DNA from: Karstenula rhodostoma CBS 690.94
Lineage: Eukaryota; Ascomycota; Dothideomycetes; Pleosporales; Didymosphaeriaceae
Assembly (NCBI GenBank): GCA_010093485.1
Contig: MU001494.1
Span: forward strand, 2,758 to 66,757
DNA length: 64,000 nt
Reading direction: 5' to 3'
Translations under genes and position numbers: made by a program
Notes under the pieces: model-generated
The model's database searches: none
The model's input: only the letters and a program-made list of their open reading frames with translations
Told to the model about the DNA's origin: nothing
In this document: piece by piece, positions 1-14,855 of the stretch
How the letters are laid out: every line of letters starts with the position of its first letter
Position numbering within the stretch: the stretch's first letter is position 1

Positions 1-2689
1 AATTTTTTATTATTAAATTTTTTTACTTTAGAGTCTAGATATTATATAAGATCTTAGTATATTTTAGTAACTAAAATTATTTTTTTTAATTTAGACCTAG
101 ATATTTTTTTACTTTAGTAAATATATAGGCCATTATTTTCCTACTTAGGGCCCTAAAGTAAGGAGGCCTATATATATAAAATAATTATCTCCTACTAATT
201 TATAATTTAAATACTAATACTATATACTAACTATACTAATTTATATACTAAATACTAATACTATATATTATATTATTATATTATATTTAGAATTAAATAG
301 GAAAATTTATAAAAAAGTTTATAATAAGTCCTTTAGTTATATTTAGTCTACTTATTATTTATAAAAATATTTAGATTCTTTATAGTATATACTCTAAAAT
401 ATTTATATATATTAAAATTATTACTAGTATTATTATAAGGATAGTTACTAAACTTATTTATTATAAATAATAGATTACTAGAATATCTAAATAATTATTT
501 CCTTTTTTTTTTTTTAAGTATATATTTCTTAAATACCTATATTTACTCCTTATCTAGATTATTTAATTCTAATTATATAAACTAGTTTACTAGATTAGTA
601 AAATATATATTTTTAACTATTTAAATTATATTTATTATAATATTTATAATATATTTATTATACTCCTTTTATAATATTACCTACTTAAGACTATTTTCCT
701 TATAATTATAAAAATAAATAAATTTATTCTAATTAACTTTAATATTTATATTATTAAAGAGTAAACTAATATTATATTTTTTTTTTATAAATAGTACTAC
801 TTAGTACTATATCTATATAGATAGGTTTAGAAATATTAAAATTATAAATACCCCTAATTAGCTAAATTAGAGTTTAGTAATATAAAAGATTATTTTTTAA
901 TCCTTTATTATATTTCTAAAAATATTAAATTCTATCTAGTTATCTAGAAAAAATAGGTAGTATATATTATTAAAAAGGGAAGTCTTTTATATTTTATAAA
1001 TTATATTAATAATAGTATAGATATTATTTTACTATTAGTAATTATAAATATTCCTTATAAATTAGTTAATAAAGTATTTATTAAAATTAAATAATTTATA
1101 AAAAGATTAAAATATATTATATACTTATATTATAGAATAGTAGATAAGAAGGTAATTTAGAGAAAATAGTAAAAAGGGGAGAAATAGAAAAGAAAGGAAA
1201 AAAAAGGAAGAGAAAGAAAAAAAAAATTATAAAATAATTACTAAATTATAAATAAATATTTTAGTAAGTCTATTTATATAATAGTATATAAGATATTACT
1301 AAATTATATTATTTAAAATAAAAATTATAGTAAAGACTATTATAGTAGATTTTTAATATTATAATAAAAAAATATAAATAAATAGTAAAATATATTTATA
1401 AATTAAAATTATCTATACTAATTATTATTTTATAGTTCTAAACTATAATTCTATTTTAATTTCTATTACTATTATTTTATAGTTCTAGATTATAATTCTA
1501 TTTTAATTTTAATTTTTTATTTTAATTTCTATTATACTATAATTATATAATACTATTTATTATTTTTTCTTTTTATTATTTTTACTAGACTTTTTTAGTA
1601 TTATAGTTAAATAGTCTATATTTTTTAAATCCTTATAGGCCTTAATTTATTTTATAACCCGACTATATTTTTATATATTTAGAGATATAAAATTACTAGA
1701 AAGTAGATAATATATTAGATATTATTTTATATAATTAAGTATATTTTATATATTATACTTATTTAAATATTTCTTAATATCTAATATTTACTTATTAGAA
1801 TTCTATTTTATATTAGTTTTTTAGATAACCTTAAATTTTTCTATATAGATATTATTAAATATCTAAAAACTATTATATTATATAGAACTAATAGTTAAAT
1901 AAAAATTTTATAAATTTATTCTAATATTTTTAGTATACTTATTAAGTTTTATTTAGATTCTAAATAGTATATTATTTATCTTTAAAATATAGTTTATAAA
2001 ATAAACTATATTAGATTTTTTTTTCTTTTTAAATATAAACTTAATATAGAAAATATTATCTAGATTAAAATTATATTTTTCTATTTAGACTATTTTATAT
2101 ATATCTAACTCTAGTTATTCTAATTTAATAATATTCTTAGTAAAGTTATCTAGAAAACTAGATATTCTAATAATAGTTCTAGTAAAAATAAAAACTATAA
2201 AAGTATATATTATAATAGAAAATAAAACTAGAATAGACTATTATTTAAAAAAATACTTATAAATTTTATATTTCTTTTTAATAAACTTTATAATATATTT
2301 ACTAAAAATAAAAAGATATTTATAATTAGTATTATTAAAGACTCTATTATACTTAGGCCTTTTAATAAAAATATCTAGTATATTTTTATATATCTAAGTA
2401 ATAATATTTTCTAGAATATTAAAGGTTTTAGTAAACTTTTTAATACTATTTTCCTTAATAATATAGTTAAAAAAAGTAAATACTAATATTAATAAAGTAA
2501 ATAGATTTTTACTAAAAAAATTAGTAAGAATAGTTATTATATAGGGGGTATATAAAAAAGTTTCTAAAGTATTTTTAAATAAATTAATTTATTTATATTA
2601 TTAAATACTATATATTTTTTAGATAATAATATAAAAAAAATATATATTTAAATATTAACTATTTTAGTATTAATATTTAAAAGTCTAGT

Positions 2690-2938
2690 TATAAAACTAG
2701 AATATAACTAAATAGAATAAATACTCTTAGAATTAAATAAATAAAAGAAACTATATAAATTAAGGCTAAACTTAAAATACTAAAATAAAGAGAATTCTAG
2801 AGAGAAACTCTCTATATACTAGATATTTAAAATCTACTAACTAATCTATATATAGACTACTAGATAAGATTTAAACTTAAAAATAGATAAATATTTTATA
2901 AAGGGATTTAATTTTAAATTAAATTAACCCTTATACTA
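2690..2938 (-). repeat. LTR (3' LTR of the minus-strand Gypsy element)
   Basis: 249 bp, collinear with the copy at 10,580-10,828. Both share the starting block ATAAAACTAGAATATAAC and the ending block AACCCTTATACTA. Differences between the copies are mostly A/G or C/T transitions, as RIP would leave. In element orientation it begins TAGTATAAGGG, plausibly from an original TG start. Confidence 0.85.
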
Positions 2939-2947
2939 CCCTCCTCT
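2939..2947 (-). other. Polypurine tract of the Gypsy element
   Basis: Plus-strand CCCTCCTCT reads AGAGGAGGG on the element strand and abuts the LTR start. It is the expected plus-strand DNA primer site and survives because it contains no CpA or TpG. Confidence 0.6.
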
Positions 2948-4139
2948 AAGCGCGATCTAGGGTTTTAATAGTTTCTAAGAATTATAAAAATACCTATATT
3001 TATAAAAAAAAAGAAAAGAATAAATTAGTCTAGAAAGAAAAAAATAAAAATAAAGAAAAATATTTTTTATATCTTTAAAAAATTTCCTATTAAACTTATA
3101 TAGTTATAGACTAAATTAGAATATTCTATTCTAGTATAATTATATAGGGCTCTATAATTTTCTATATAAAAATATTTTTATTTAGAATTTTTTTAAGTAA
3201 TTAGTTATATACTATTATATATATATTATATAGGATTCCCTAATTTTATAAAGAGAGGTTAAAATCTAGTTTAAAACCTTAGATTTCTTATTTATAGTTA
3301 AAGACTTAAAGTACTTAATATATAAAACTTAATCTTTTATAATATTAAAAAATATAAAATAAGTATACCTTATAAATATTAAATAGATTATCTAAATTAA
3401 GTTACTATATTAACTAGTTTATTTTTAAATAATTTTTTATTAATTACCTATTTTAATAGGTATATTATCTTTAAAATTACTATTTAAAAATATTTTATTA
3501 AGAGTAACTTTCTTCTAAGTATTTAGATACTTAAGGAGTCTAGCTATTTAAGGATTAGTATTATAAAAGTTATCTACTAGTTTTAGAATATTTTTAAAAT
3601 TAAATACTAGATATTATATATTATCTAGATTATAATTTTACTATACTACTTAATATTAGAATTTTCCCTAGCTTAGTTAATTATTATAAATAAGTAATAC
3701 CTTCTATTTAAGGATATTATTAACTTTAGTTAATAGTTTTTATAGTTAGTATTATTTAGAAAGTAGATTATTAGGTACTTTTTAAAAATAGTCTATATAA
3801 AATACTAGATAAACTTTTATATATAATAGTAATTTAAATTTATAAAATAACTTTTTTATTTCTATAATATAGTATAAACTATATATTTATTTATTAAACT
3901 TAATAGAGAAATATAATATTAAAAAGTCTTTTAGAATAATATAAATAAAGTTACTAATAATAAAATTAAATAATTAATAGTATTTATTAGTTTATTTTAC
4001 TATTAAGTCTTATACTATAATAAGGTTCTAATAGGCCTAGTTATAAATCTAAATAATAATTTTAAAATAAATAATAATAAATTTATAGGTTTATTTAGAA
4101 TTAATATTATTAGGGGAGTTTTTAGATAATTTAACTTTA

Positions 4140-4500
4140 TTTTTTTAGTTCTAAAAAATTTTAATTTTATAGTTAAACTTAATTTTATATAGAGAGAAAT
4201 TAGTAAATTTATTAGGTAAAGAGGTTTATACCTAGTCGATTAAAGGAAGTAAATTTAACTAATTATTCTAAAATTTATTAATAAATAGATAGAGATACTA
4301 GTTAATATACTTATTATATATCTTAGTTTAACTATTTATTTAAATATAATCTATAAATATAAGTTTTTACTATATATTTATAAAATAATATAGTTTACTA
4401 GTAAAATTAAAAGTAAACTATAACCCTTAATTTAATATAATAGATTTAAAGATATTAAAAATTCTCTAGATATACTAATAGTAAAGGGAGGTAGTCTATT
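4140..4500 (-). pseudogene. Gypsy integrase core remnant
   Basis: Minus-strand translation gives a degraded retroviral-type integrase core. A KGYSLLLILLVNYIIL block aligns with the family's 'KGYDSLLVVVDRxTK', with the catalytic Asp changed to Asn, followed by an IVKLRYIISILTSIS block aligning with 'VxxHGxPxSIVSDR'. It lies 3' of the reverse transcriptase in element orientation, which is the Gypsy rather than the Copia order. Stop codons and lost catalytic residues make it non-functional. Confidence 0.65.
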
Positions 4501-5399
4501 CTATAGTAATTATTTTATAATATAATAATAAAAAGGTATATTTATTTAAATAGTATATATAAACTATAATATTATTAAAACCCTTTTAGTTTAATAAAAA
4601 GTTTTTAAAGTCTATAGAAATATTTTACTATATAGTCTCTAGAATAAATAATAACTAGAATAGATCTAGCTTTTTATTATAAAAAGGCTTAGTCTAGTAG
4701 TAGATTTTATAATTTTATATAAATTATTTAATATCTATATATATATAGCTCTAATAGTATAATTTCTAGATAAGTTTATAAATTTTTTTAGTACTAGAGT
4801 ATATAGTTATCTAGTAGAAATAAACTATATTAATAAAAATTATTTAAAACTAACTAGTTTTAAAAATAACTAGATAGTTTTAATATAAAAGAAATCTAAA
4901 AGATATTTTATTATATTTACTATTTAGTTTAAAAATAGTCTTTTAAATTAGTTCTAAAGTTAGATTAATATAATTTATTTTAAATAAATAGTTTATTAGT
5001 ATAATAGAAAAGTTTTATAATTTAGCCTTCCTATTTTACTAGTTTAGTTTAGTAGTAGTAATTAATACTACTATTTTATAGTCCTTATTATTAGTATTAT
5101 TATTAGTAATATTTTATTATTAGGGGAAAAAATATATTATATAGGTTAACTTAGCTTTTATTTTTTATATAACTAGTTTTTTCTATTTTTATAATAGTAT
5201 ATTAGCTATAATATTTATAGATCTAGAGTAAAATATAATTATATAGTTATACTAAAATAATATTTCTAATTAATAAGTCTAGTAAAATATAAATTCTTAT
5301 TTTATAGAGAAATATTTAAGTATATAATAATCTATAATAATAGTAAATAGCTTTTTTAACTATAAACTAATAAACTAGGTATATTATATATATAATTTA

Positions 5400-6420
5400 T
5401 TTATAATAGTAAGTATTTTTTTATTATAAATATTATAATTTATTTCTACTAGTTTTATTTTATATAAATAGAAACTAAAATATTTCTAGATTTTATTATT
5501 TTATATTTATAAAATAGCTTCTATAATAATACTATTACTAATATTAATTTCTATCTATATTTTATAATAGGGGAAATACTATATAATAAAATTATCTAAA
5601 TAGAGAAAATCCTTTATAGCTTAAAAAGTAGTATATTTCTTATTTTTAAACTTATACTAAATACCTTTTTTAGTTAGTTTAGTAAGGGGTTAAATAATAT
5701 ATTTATAGTTTTTAAAATAAATTTAATAGTAATTATAGAATTCTAAAAAGAATTAGAAAGTATAGAGACTAGTAGGCTTTTTTTAGTTTTATATTATAGT
5801 TTTCTTCTTAGGGTCCTTATAGATTCTATTAGTAGTAATAATAAAGTCTAGAAATTTAATTTTTTAAATAATAAATTTACTTTTCTTATTATTATAATAA
5901 AGGTAGTACTTTTTTAACTATTTAATAACTTTAGATATATAAGCCTTATACTCTAGGGGGTCCTTAAAATAGATAAGAATATTATTAATATAAACTATAT
6001 AAATTAAGTTAATTATATTAGCTAGAATTATATTAATAAAGTATTAGAATAATACTAGTTTATTAGTTATATTAAAAGAAAAAATATTATACTTAAAATT
6101 ACTATATTAAATTTAAAATATAGAGAGGTTAGAAATATATTTAGTAAATTATATATAATAAAAGGTTTATTATAGGTCTAGTTTAATAAATATATATATC
6201 TTAGATAAATATATAAAAGTTTCCTTTAATAATAATATAAAAGTAATATTTTTTTTAGTAATACTATTAAGTCTTTTATAATTAATATAAAAATATTACT
6301 TTTCTTTAAATTTTTTTATATATAAGATAGGGGAGGTAAAGCTAATATTATTAAAAGAGATAAACCCTTTCTTTACTATATTTTAAATATATAAATATAG
6401 TAATTCTAACTTATTAAGGA
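5400..6420 (-). pseudogene. Gypsy reverse transcriptase / RNase H remnant
   Basis: Minus-strand translation from about 6,390 shows the N-terminal RT pattern KGFISFNNISFTSPILYIKK, comparable to the family's 'KGFIRPSxSPxGAPVLFVKK', followed by a YINYKRLN block where 'VDYRxLN' is expected. At 5,980-5,991 the catalytic YxDD box reads YINN, so both active-site aspartates have become asparagine (GAT to AAT, a G-to-A change). After it comes ILIYFKDPLEYKAYISKVI, a clear match to the Gypsy 'ILIFSKxxxEHxxHVxxVL' block, then a PLTKLTKKG end block typical of the RT/RNase H junction. Several internal TAA/TAG stops interrupt it. Confidence 0.85.
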
Positions 6421-9400
6421 ATATAGAATATAGTAAAAAAGTTTTTAAAATATTAATATTTTTAGTAAAAATAATATTATAATTAATACCTTTCTATTAT
6501 AGAGGTAAGGTATTTACCTCTTATTTATTAAAATAAAAAATATTTATCCCTATTTATTTATAGAAGGGAAACTTAGTTTTAAATTCTATTAGTAGTTATT
6601 TTTAAAATTTTTCTAGAAAATTAGCTATAGTTTTCTTCTTATAATACTTAGTTTCTATAAATTTAAATAATTTATATTAATTAATAGAACTAATTTCTAT
6701 ACCTTATATACTAACTATAAATACTATAGTAGAGATAATTAAAATATTAATATTAATTTTAAAAAACTATTTTCTTATTAGTATTTAATATTTAGGGGGT
6801 TCCTCTAGAAATAGTAGCTCTAAATTAAATAGTATTTTATTTATTTTATATAAATCTTTTTTATATTAAAACTATTCTATAGAGTAGAAAATAGTAATAA
6901 CTTAATTTTTTAAATAGTTTTTTAATTTAATCCTTAGCTTTTATAAGAGTTTCTTAGTAGTTTATTTACTAGAGTCTCTAGTAAAATTAGACTTAATAGA
7001 GGTAATTAATTTCCTTAGTAATAATTTATTATTATATAGTAATTTATTATTATATTTATATACTAGAGTATTATTCTTAATACTAGACTTAGCTAATTAC
7101 TAATTTTTATTTCTAGACTCTAGTAGTTTAGTTTTATTACTATTTTTATTTAAAAATATATAATATACTATAATAAAGTTCTTATCTAGAATAGACTCTA
7201 TTAAAGGTAATTAATAATTATTATAGTTTTAGGGAGTAGTTTATATTAGAGAGATAAATAATATTATAGACTTTATAAAAATTTTAAATTTCTTTATAGG
7301 GAAGTATTTCTTATAGAGTAATTATATTTATTAAAATTAAATATTCTCCTTTTTAAAATTAGTATTCTATTAATTAGTATTAAACTAGTATTTTTTATTA
7401 ATTAATAGGAATAAATAGTATAATATTATAAATAGAGTAATAACCTATAATAGTATATTATCTAGCTATATTAAGTACTAGTTATAATAATTAATTAGTA
7501 TTTTAGTATTCTTAAAGAATTTTTATTCTATAATAAAATTATAGTCTTTTATTTTATATAGAATAAACTATATAGTTATAGAATATTTATTAATATTAAA
7601 TACTATTTAAAAATAGTAATTAACTAAGATAGTCTTCTTACTAGTAAAACTTTTAAAAGGGATTAAATATTTAAGCTATATTAACTTAATACTAAGTTAG
7701 TACCTTAGTATTTTTTTTAGCTATAAAGTAATAAGATTATATATAGATATATTAAAATTAATAAAATTATATATATAAATCTTATATCTATTATTTTAGA
7801 ATATTATAAAAAGTATAAAAGGTATTTCCTTAAATAAATTAGAGATTTAAATATCTTTAGAATTAGTATAATACTTTTTAGGGTAGAATACTAATTTTTA
7901 TAAATTAATTAGTTTTATATCTATTACTTCTATTAGAGATACTAGTCTAGAGTTAATTAGTACCTCTAATTTTTTAACTTAAAGTCTAACTTAAAATCTT
8001 TATTAGAGGTATATTTATTATTAAATTCTAAAAAAAAATAAGTTTTATTCTTTTTTTAAATCTTTATAATAGTAATAATAGTATATCTATTATAAGGTTT
8101 AATAGGATAATTATAGTAAATATAATTTTTAAAGAGGTAATTATAATATACCTAATTTTTATAATATTATTCTCTAGAGTATTTATATTTATAGTTAGTA
8201 GATTAGTATTTTAGAGCTAATTCTATTATAGTATTTTTAAATAGTCCTATAGTATAATAAAGGGCTAAAATAACTATTTATAATAAAAACTCTTTATAAT
8301 AGTATAGAATAGAGAAAGTAAATTAATTATAATTAGTTTAATAATTATACTTAAAGGTTTTATATAACTTATAAATAATAGTATAAAATTTATTATAATT
8401 TATAATAGGATTAATAGTATTTTAAATAAGCTAGTTAATAAACTTTATATAAAACTTTTTATAGAGTATCTCTTTAGAATTATTAGAATAAAATCTAGTC
8501 TAGTTTATAAATATATTATATTATATAATAAATAAATTTATATCTCCTCTAAATAAAAATATTATTTTCTAAAAGTTAGTATAAATATTAATATTTTAGT
8601 TTAGTAATATAAATATAGTTTAAAAGTAGTTATATAAATCTATAAAAGATATAGTTAATTACTATTATTTCTAAATATTAAAAATTTTAAAAATATAACC
8701 TTCTAGTTATATATTAATATAATTAGTAATAGCTATAATATATTCTTTAGAAATATTTTACTAAAAATAGTCTATATTAAACTTAATCTTAACCTTTAGT
8801 AAATAAAACTATAACTTAAACTAAATCTTATTACTATTAAATTTATTAGGGTCTAGAATTTTAGGGGATAGGTATTTACTCTAGTAAGCTTAGTACTTTA
8901 TATAGTAAAAGTTTAGTATTTTATAGAAAAATTTATTAGGGGTATTTACTTTTAAAATATATTAATCTATAGTAGAATAGTTTATATTTTACTAACTATT
9001 TATTTTTAGAGTAACTAGTTTAATATTATATTTAATAGTAGGTACTAGCTTAATAGGAGAAGTATTAAACTAATAAAATAACTTAAAACTATTATTATTA
9101 TTTAAATTACTAATTATTACCTATATTAGTTAATTTTTAATTTTAATAGTTTTTTTTAATTTTATAATTTTAGTTTATAGATAACTATTTTCCTTTTAAG
9201 TTTATATTTAAAAGTCTATTATAATATTAATTTTATTATTTAAATTAATATTTTATTAAATTAGTTTTTATTACTAGTTCTATACTTTATATATATAATA
9301 GAATAAAATTATAAACTATAACTTTATAATAAATAGGGTTATATTAGTCTTAATATAGCCTATATATATATTAGAAATAGTAGTAAATTCTAGATCTTAA

Positions 9401-10304
9401 TAGTTTAAAATTTCTAGATTCTTTCTATTTAAAATAATTAGATTTAAAATAATTATATTAATATTAGTAAAGACTATATATAGTTTAGATACTTTTTTTA
9501 ACTTTTATAGTCTAGTTATTTATAAACTAGTTTTAAAGTTATTTTTTTTTTTTTTATAGTTTCTAATTTTAGGATTCTAATAGAGGTCTAATTCTTTTTT
9601 AATTTTATTAATATTAACTAGATATTTTTTAGTACCTTTAGATAGCTAGATATCTAGTTTTAGTAGAAAAAATTTAATCTAGAAGAGTAGGTCTTTTAGC
9701 TTATAAAAAGGTTATATATTAGAGATTTTAACTACTAGTATTTATTTTTATATTAGAATAAATAAATAATTTTAAAATAGTATATATAGTATCTTATTTA
9801 TAATTATACTATAATAGAGATTATTTACTTTTAAAATATTATTAAAATTTTTTTTACTAAAATTAAAAGTTATTATTACTTTAGTAATATAGCTTATAGA
9901 GTAAGTTCTAATATAATTTTAAAAAAAAGGTATTAAATCCTTATTAATAGACTATTTAGATACTAAAGGTTTTATTTTTATATACTTAATTATAGATAAT
10001 AGTATAGTAGGTATAGAGTTATTTAGAGGTAAAATAGATAGAAAAAAAGGGCTATTTAAAATAGAAATATTATATAAATTAATATTTATTATAAAAGTAA
10101 AAAATAGGTTTAAATAAATAAAATATAAGTAATAAATAAATAGTTAGTTATATTTTAAACCTATTTACTAAAAATATATATATTATTTTTAATATATCTA
10201 TAATAAATATATATTTTTATCTAAAAAAGATTTAATCTTTATAATAATTAATTCTACTAAAGATACCTAATATTAGTAAATTTTTAAGGGAGTTTAAAAA
10301 ATTT

Positions 10305-10490
10305 AAGAGAATATTCTAGTACCTTAATAGTTAGTTTTTAATAAGAATTTTAGAGAATATTCTAGTACTTTAATAGCTAGTCTTTAATAAAAATTTTAAA
10401 GGATATTCTAGTATCTTAATAGCTAGTTTTTAATAAAAACTTTAGAGAATATTCTAGTACCTTAATAGCTAATCTAAAAAAAAAATTTAG
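10305..10490. repeat. 46-bp tandem repeat, four copies
   Basis: The core GAATATTCTAGTACCTTAAT recurs with repeat starts at 10,311, 10,357, 10,403 and 10,449, an exact 46-bp period with a few transitions between copies. It lies just inside the 5' LTR of the Gypsy element, in the leader or N-terminal gag position. Confidence 0.85.
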
Positions 10491-10579
10491 AATTTTAATA
10501 AATCTTTTTATATTTAAAAAGCTAAAGATAGATATTATAGTTACTAATTTCTAATTAAAAAAAGGGGTTTTAAGTTTAA

Positions 10580-10828
10580 TATAAAACTAGAATATAACTA
10601 AATAGAATAAATACTCTTAGAATTAAATAAATAGAAAAAACTATATAAATTAAAACTAAATTTAAAATACTAAAATAGAAAGGGTTTTAGAAAGAAATTT
10701 TCTATATACTAGGTATTTAAGATTTACTAACTAATCTATATATAGGCTACTAGATAAAACCTAAGCTTAAAAATAAATAAATATTCTATAAGGGGATTTA
10801 ACCTTAGATTAAATTAACCCTTATACTA
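10580..10828 (-). repeat. LTR (5' LTR of the minus-strand Gypsy element)
   Basis: 249-bp partner of the LTR at 2,690-2,938. Because the element is on the minus strand, this copy would have held the promoter. The primer-binding site should lie just below 10,580, but RIP has changed it beyond recognition. Confidence 0.85.
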
Positions 10829-13800
10829 GTTCTCTATATTTTAGTTTAAGGGAAAATTTATAAAAGTATTAATATAACTATTATTTTAGAGATTATAGCT
10901 AGTACTAAATATATAGAAAAATATAAAAAAAATATAAATTTTAGTTTTAATATTATTCTAGAAAGATTAAATTTAATTATACTAAACTATACTATTAGAG
11001 AAGTAAACTAAAAATAATATAAATTCTAATAATTTAAAAATTTCTTAAATAAATTTCTAAATTAGGAATATAAAAAACTATAAAATAATTTTTTTATTAT
11101 AAACTAGAGTCTAGTTTATAATAAGGGCTACTATTACTTATATTTTTAGTAAATACTTAAAAAATTTATAAATAAACTAGATATTATTAAATTTATTCTA
11201 GTTAATATTATTAGGGATAGTATTATAATCTATATTTAGTATCTTTTTAAATAATTATTAAATATAATTACTATATCCTTTTAGACTATTCTTAAAAAGT
11301 ATATTATATTTTTTAAAAAGGGGAAACTAGTTATAGAACTAGAATTCGCGGTTTAGATTATATTTTAAATTAAAATAATTATTACTATATTTATATATAG
11401 AGTTTTTAGATTATTTCTCTATATTAATTTTAATATATAGGTACCTAAGGAAAGAATAAAACTTAATAATCTAGATAGTTTTCTAAGTATAAATATTAAT
11501 TATAAAAATATTTTAATTATTAAAGCTCTTATATATTATAAATATATATTTAAACTAGTATATAAACTAATTATTATAAATATACTTATTTAATAGTATA
11601 AATACTTACTTAATAGTATAATAATACTTTAGTAAAATAAACTAACTAATAGTATTTTTAAATCTAGAAATAATAGTATTATTAAAATTATATCTAAATA
11701 TAAAATATATTATAGTTAGTTATATAAACTTTCCTTAAATAATTTATTTATTATAAATAGGGCTTAGAATATTTATTATAAACTCTATCTAGTTATTATA
11801 TAAAAATCTAAAGTATATATTATATATTATTAGTATATATTAAAGGGGAATATAGAAAAGTTTTATAACCTCTTTATAGGGAAACTTATTTAGAATTCTT
11901 TTTATTAAGTAGGTAGGGATTATTATAATTTAGGTAAAATTCTATAATATAGCTAATTTTAGCTAATTCCTTATAATATTTATTCTTTTACTTAGTAAAC
12001 TTATTAAGAAGGTTTAGATTCTCTAGTAATTTTAAATAATTTTTAATATTTTTTATATTTCTAGATATAGAATAGTCTAATAATAGAAATAATATATATA
12101 GATATAATTATAAAATAGTTCTTTATATAAAATTTTAATTCTATAAAAAGTTTTATACCTTATTATAAAATACTAGTTTAAACTTATAATTAAAAATATA
12201 AATATACTTATTTAAGGGTTTAGTTAGTAGGGAATTAGGCTATATTTTATAGTTCTAGAAGTTAAACTTATCTAGTTTAAAACTATTTTCCTTAGTAAAT
12301 AATTTAATATTCTCCTTAATATAGAATTAAAAAGTATAGAAGTTAATAAACTTAACTATATAATTATAAAAGGCTATAAAAATAATATACTAGTTATAAA
12401 AATCCTTATAATTCTAAATACTCGAATTTATATTAGAAAAACTAGTAACTATTTTAAAACTAAATATAGTTAATCCCTTATTAAAGGAGATTATAAAAAT
12501 AATAAAGTAAATTAATATCTATATAAGTTTAATTACTATCTAATAGTAAAGTCTAGCTAAGATAAAATAAAAAAAAGATTTAAATTTATTTTTAAATTAT
12601 TTATAATTTAAATTTATAGTAGACTAGATAGGTTACTTTTTATAAATATTAATAAATTTTAAATTAAGGTAGTATTTATAATCTAGTATAATTTATAATA
12701 AATTAGTAGAATAGAATAGAATATAGCTAGGGGGTTTATAAAAAAGTTTTTTATAAATCTACTAGAAATATATTTTAAATATAATTACTTCTATTTAGAT
12801 AGTTTTATCTAAACTAATTATATTAATAATAATTCTATTTTTAATAGGTATTATTTTATTAATACTAGTTAATATATTAGCTATCTATTTTATAGTAATT
12901 ATTTATTACTATTTAAAAAAAAGTATTATATATAATATTAATTTATACTTTATATTAATAATATATATAAAGATATAAACCTTTTTAAAATATATTAAAA
13001 TAAATATATTATTATTACTATTTATTTTAAAAATTTTTATACTATAGTTATTTACTTACTTAGTAGGAAGAAATACTATATTAGTTATTTTATTTTATTT
13101 ACTCCTTTATAGTATATTATAGTTATCCTTTATTATAATATTTTTAATATTTTTATAAATTATTTCTATTTTTTTTTTAGTAACTACTTTTAGTATATAG
13201 GATACTAATATACTATTCTTTACTATAAACTAGAAAGTTAGTAGAATAATTTTTAAATACTTTTAATAAAAATTATTAGTTATATAGATAATTAAATTCT
13301 TAAATTAATTAGAATTTATAATAGTTTTAATATCGTGTAGATAATATTTTATATATTTTTAGAGTATATTAATAAAGACTCTATATAACTAGTATTTAGT
13401 AGTATCTATATTTATTATATAAATTATTATTAAATATAAATATACTAACTTCTTTAAATAGGCCTTAATAACTAGATTTTATAGAGTATAAGTATTTTAT
13501 TTTTTAATATTAGCTAGAAAAAATATAAAAACTTTTTTATTTAATATTTCTTAAATATATTATAATTCTACTATACTAGGGGTAGTATTATTATATATAA
13601 ATAAATTCTCCTCTAACTTAAAAATTAGGTTACTAACCTTTAATTATTTTATAGTTAAATAAAAAGATATATTTTAAAAACTAATATTATTAGTTACCTT
13701 TTATATAATTTATATATTTATTTTTCTATTTTATATTTTAACTATACTAAATTATATTTATATAGCGAGGGCTTTTATATACCCCTTTTAAATTAATATT

Positions 13801-14639
13801 ACTAAATTTTTAAGGATATATATTTTATTAAGGGGTTAGTTTAGTTATAATACTATTTTATAATTAATCTATAAATATATAAGAATTATATCTTCTTTTT
13901 TAATTTTTATTTAATTAAAAAATAATTATATAGATTAGATAAGAATATATTCTATTTTTTTTATAAAATAGATTTAATAGAATACTAAACTCTAAAACTA
14001 TTATATTTTAAATAGAATAGTAAATAATAGAATTTTATTTATTTTTAAAATATTTTTTTTAATTACTTTATCTAAACTTAGTAATTATTTACTAAGTTTA
14101 ATATACTATATAATTTCTTTATAGACTAAAGTAATAAGCGGGTTTATAATATATATTTAAATAAAAGTATTAGAAAATATAATAAAAATTTTATTAGTAA
14201 AATCCCTAAAATTAGTAATTTATTTTAAAAAAGGTATTAAATTTAATATATATAGGGTTTTATTTATATAAATTAAAATTATTTCTATTTTATTAATTAT
14301 TATATTCTCTATATTTTTACTATTATTATAATTAAATATTTTATTTTTAGAGAAAATAATAAGTATATTATCTAGTAGTTAGTTATTAAAGAAATAGTTA
14401 GAAAAGTTTTAGAAAATATTTATATATTTAACTTATATTTTAGAAATAGAAATATATAAATTTAATAATCTAGTATACTTTTACTTTATAACTAGATTAG
14501 GTATAGTAAGACTAGTTTTACTTAAGTCTAATTAAGGTAAGAGAGGCTAGTTAAAGTCTAGATTATACTAGTTTAGAAAACTAAATTTATTAATATATTT
14601 TTTTAAATCTAGGATACTAAAAGAAAAAATCTCTATATT

Positions 14640-14855
14640 AAATAATATATTATAGGTATATAAGAGGTATTTAGAAAACTTTTTAATATTTTCCCTTAAA
14701 CTAGTATAAGAATATAATAGTTATAGGTATATAGAAATATATAAAAAACTTTTTAATATTTCCCCTTAAACTAGTATAAAAATATAGTAGTTATAAATAT
14801 ATAGAGATATATAGGAAACTTTTTAATATTCTCCCCTATACTAGTATAAAAGTAT
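14640..14855. repeat. 70-bp tandem repeat, three copies
   Basis: The block ACTTTTTAATATT followed by CCC...CTAGTATAA begins at 14,678, 14,748 and 14,818, an exact 70-bp period. It is RIP-mutated like its surroundings and has no recognisable coding content. Confidence 0.8.

Larger units (their letters stand above)
2690..10828 (-). mobile_element. Dead Ty3/Gypsy LTR retrotransposon, RIP-mutated
   Basis: Two direct repeats of equal length (2,690-2,938 and 10,580-10,828) frame an 8.1-kb element read on the minus strand. A purine tract, AGAGGAGGG, lies immediately 5' of the downstream LTR (plus 2,939-2,947), as expected for a polypurine tract, which fixes the orientation. Translating the minus strand through its stops gives a Gypsy-type reverse transcriptase and, downstream, an integrase core, in the pol order typical of Ty3/Gypsy. 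Nearly all stops are TAA/TAG, as expected from CpA-to-TpA changes at Gln and Trp codons. The gag region (about 7-10.5 kb) is too degraded to recognise. The element cannot be active. I did not find a convincing target-site duplication. Confidence 0.85.
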
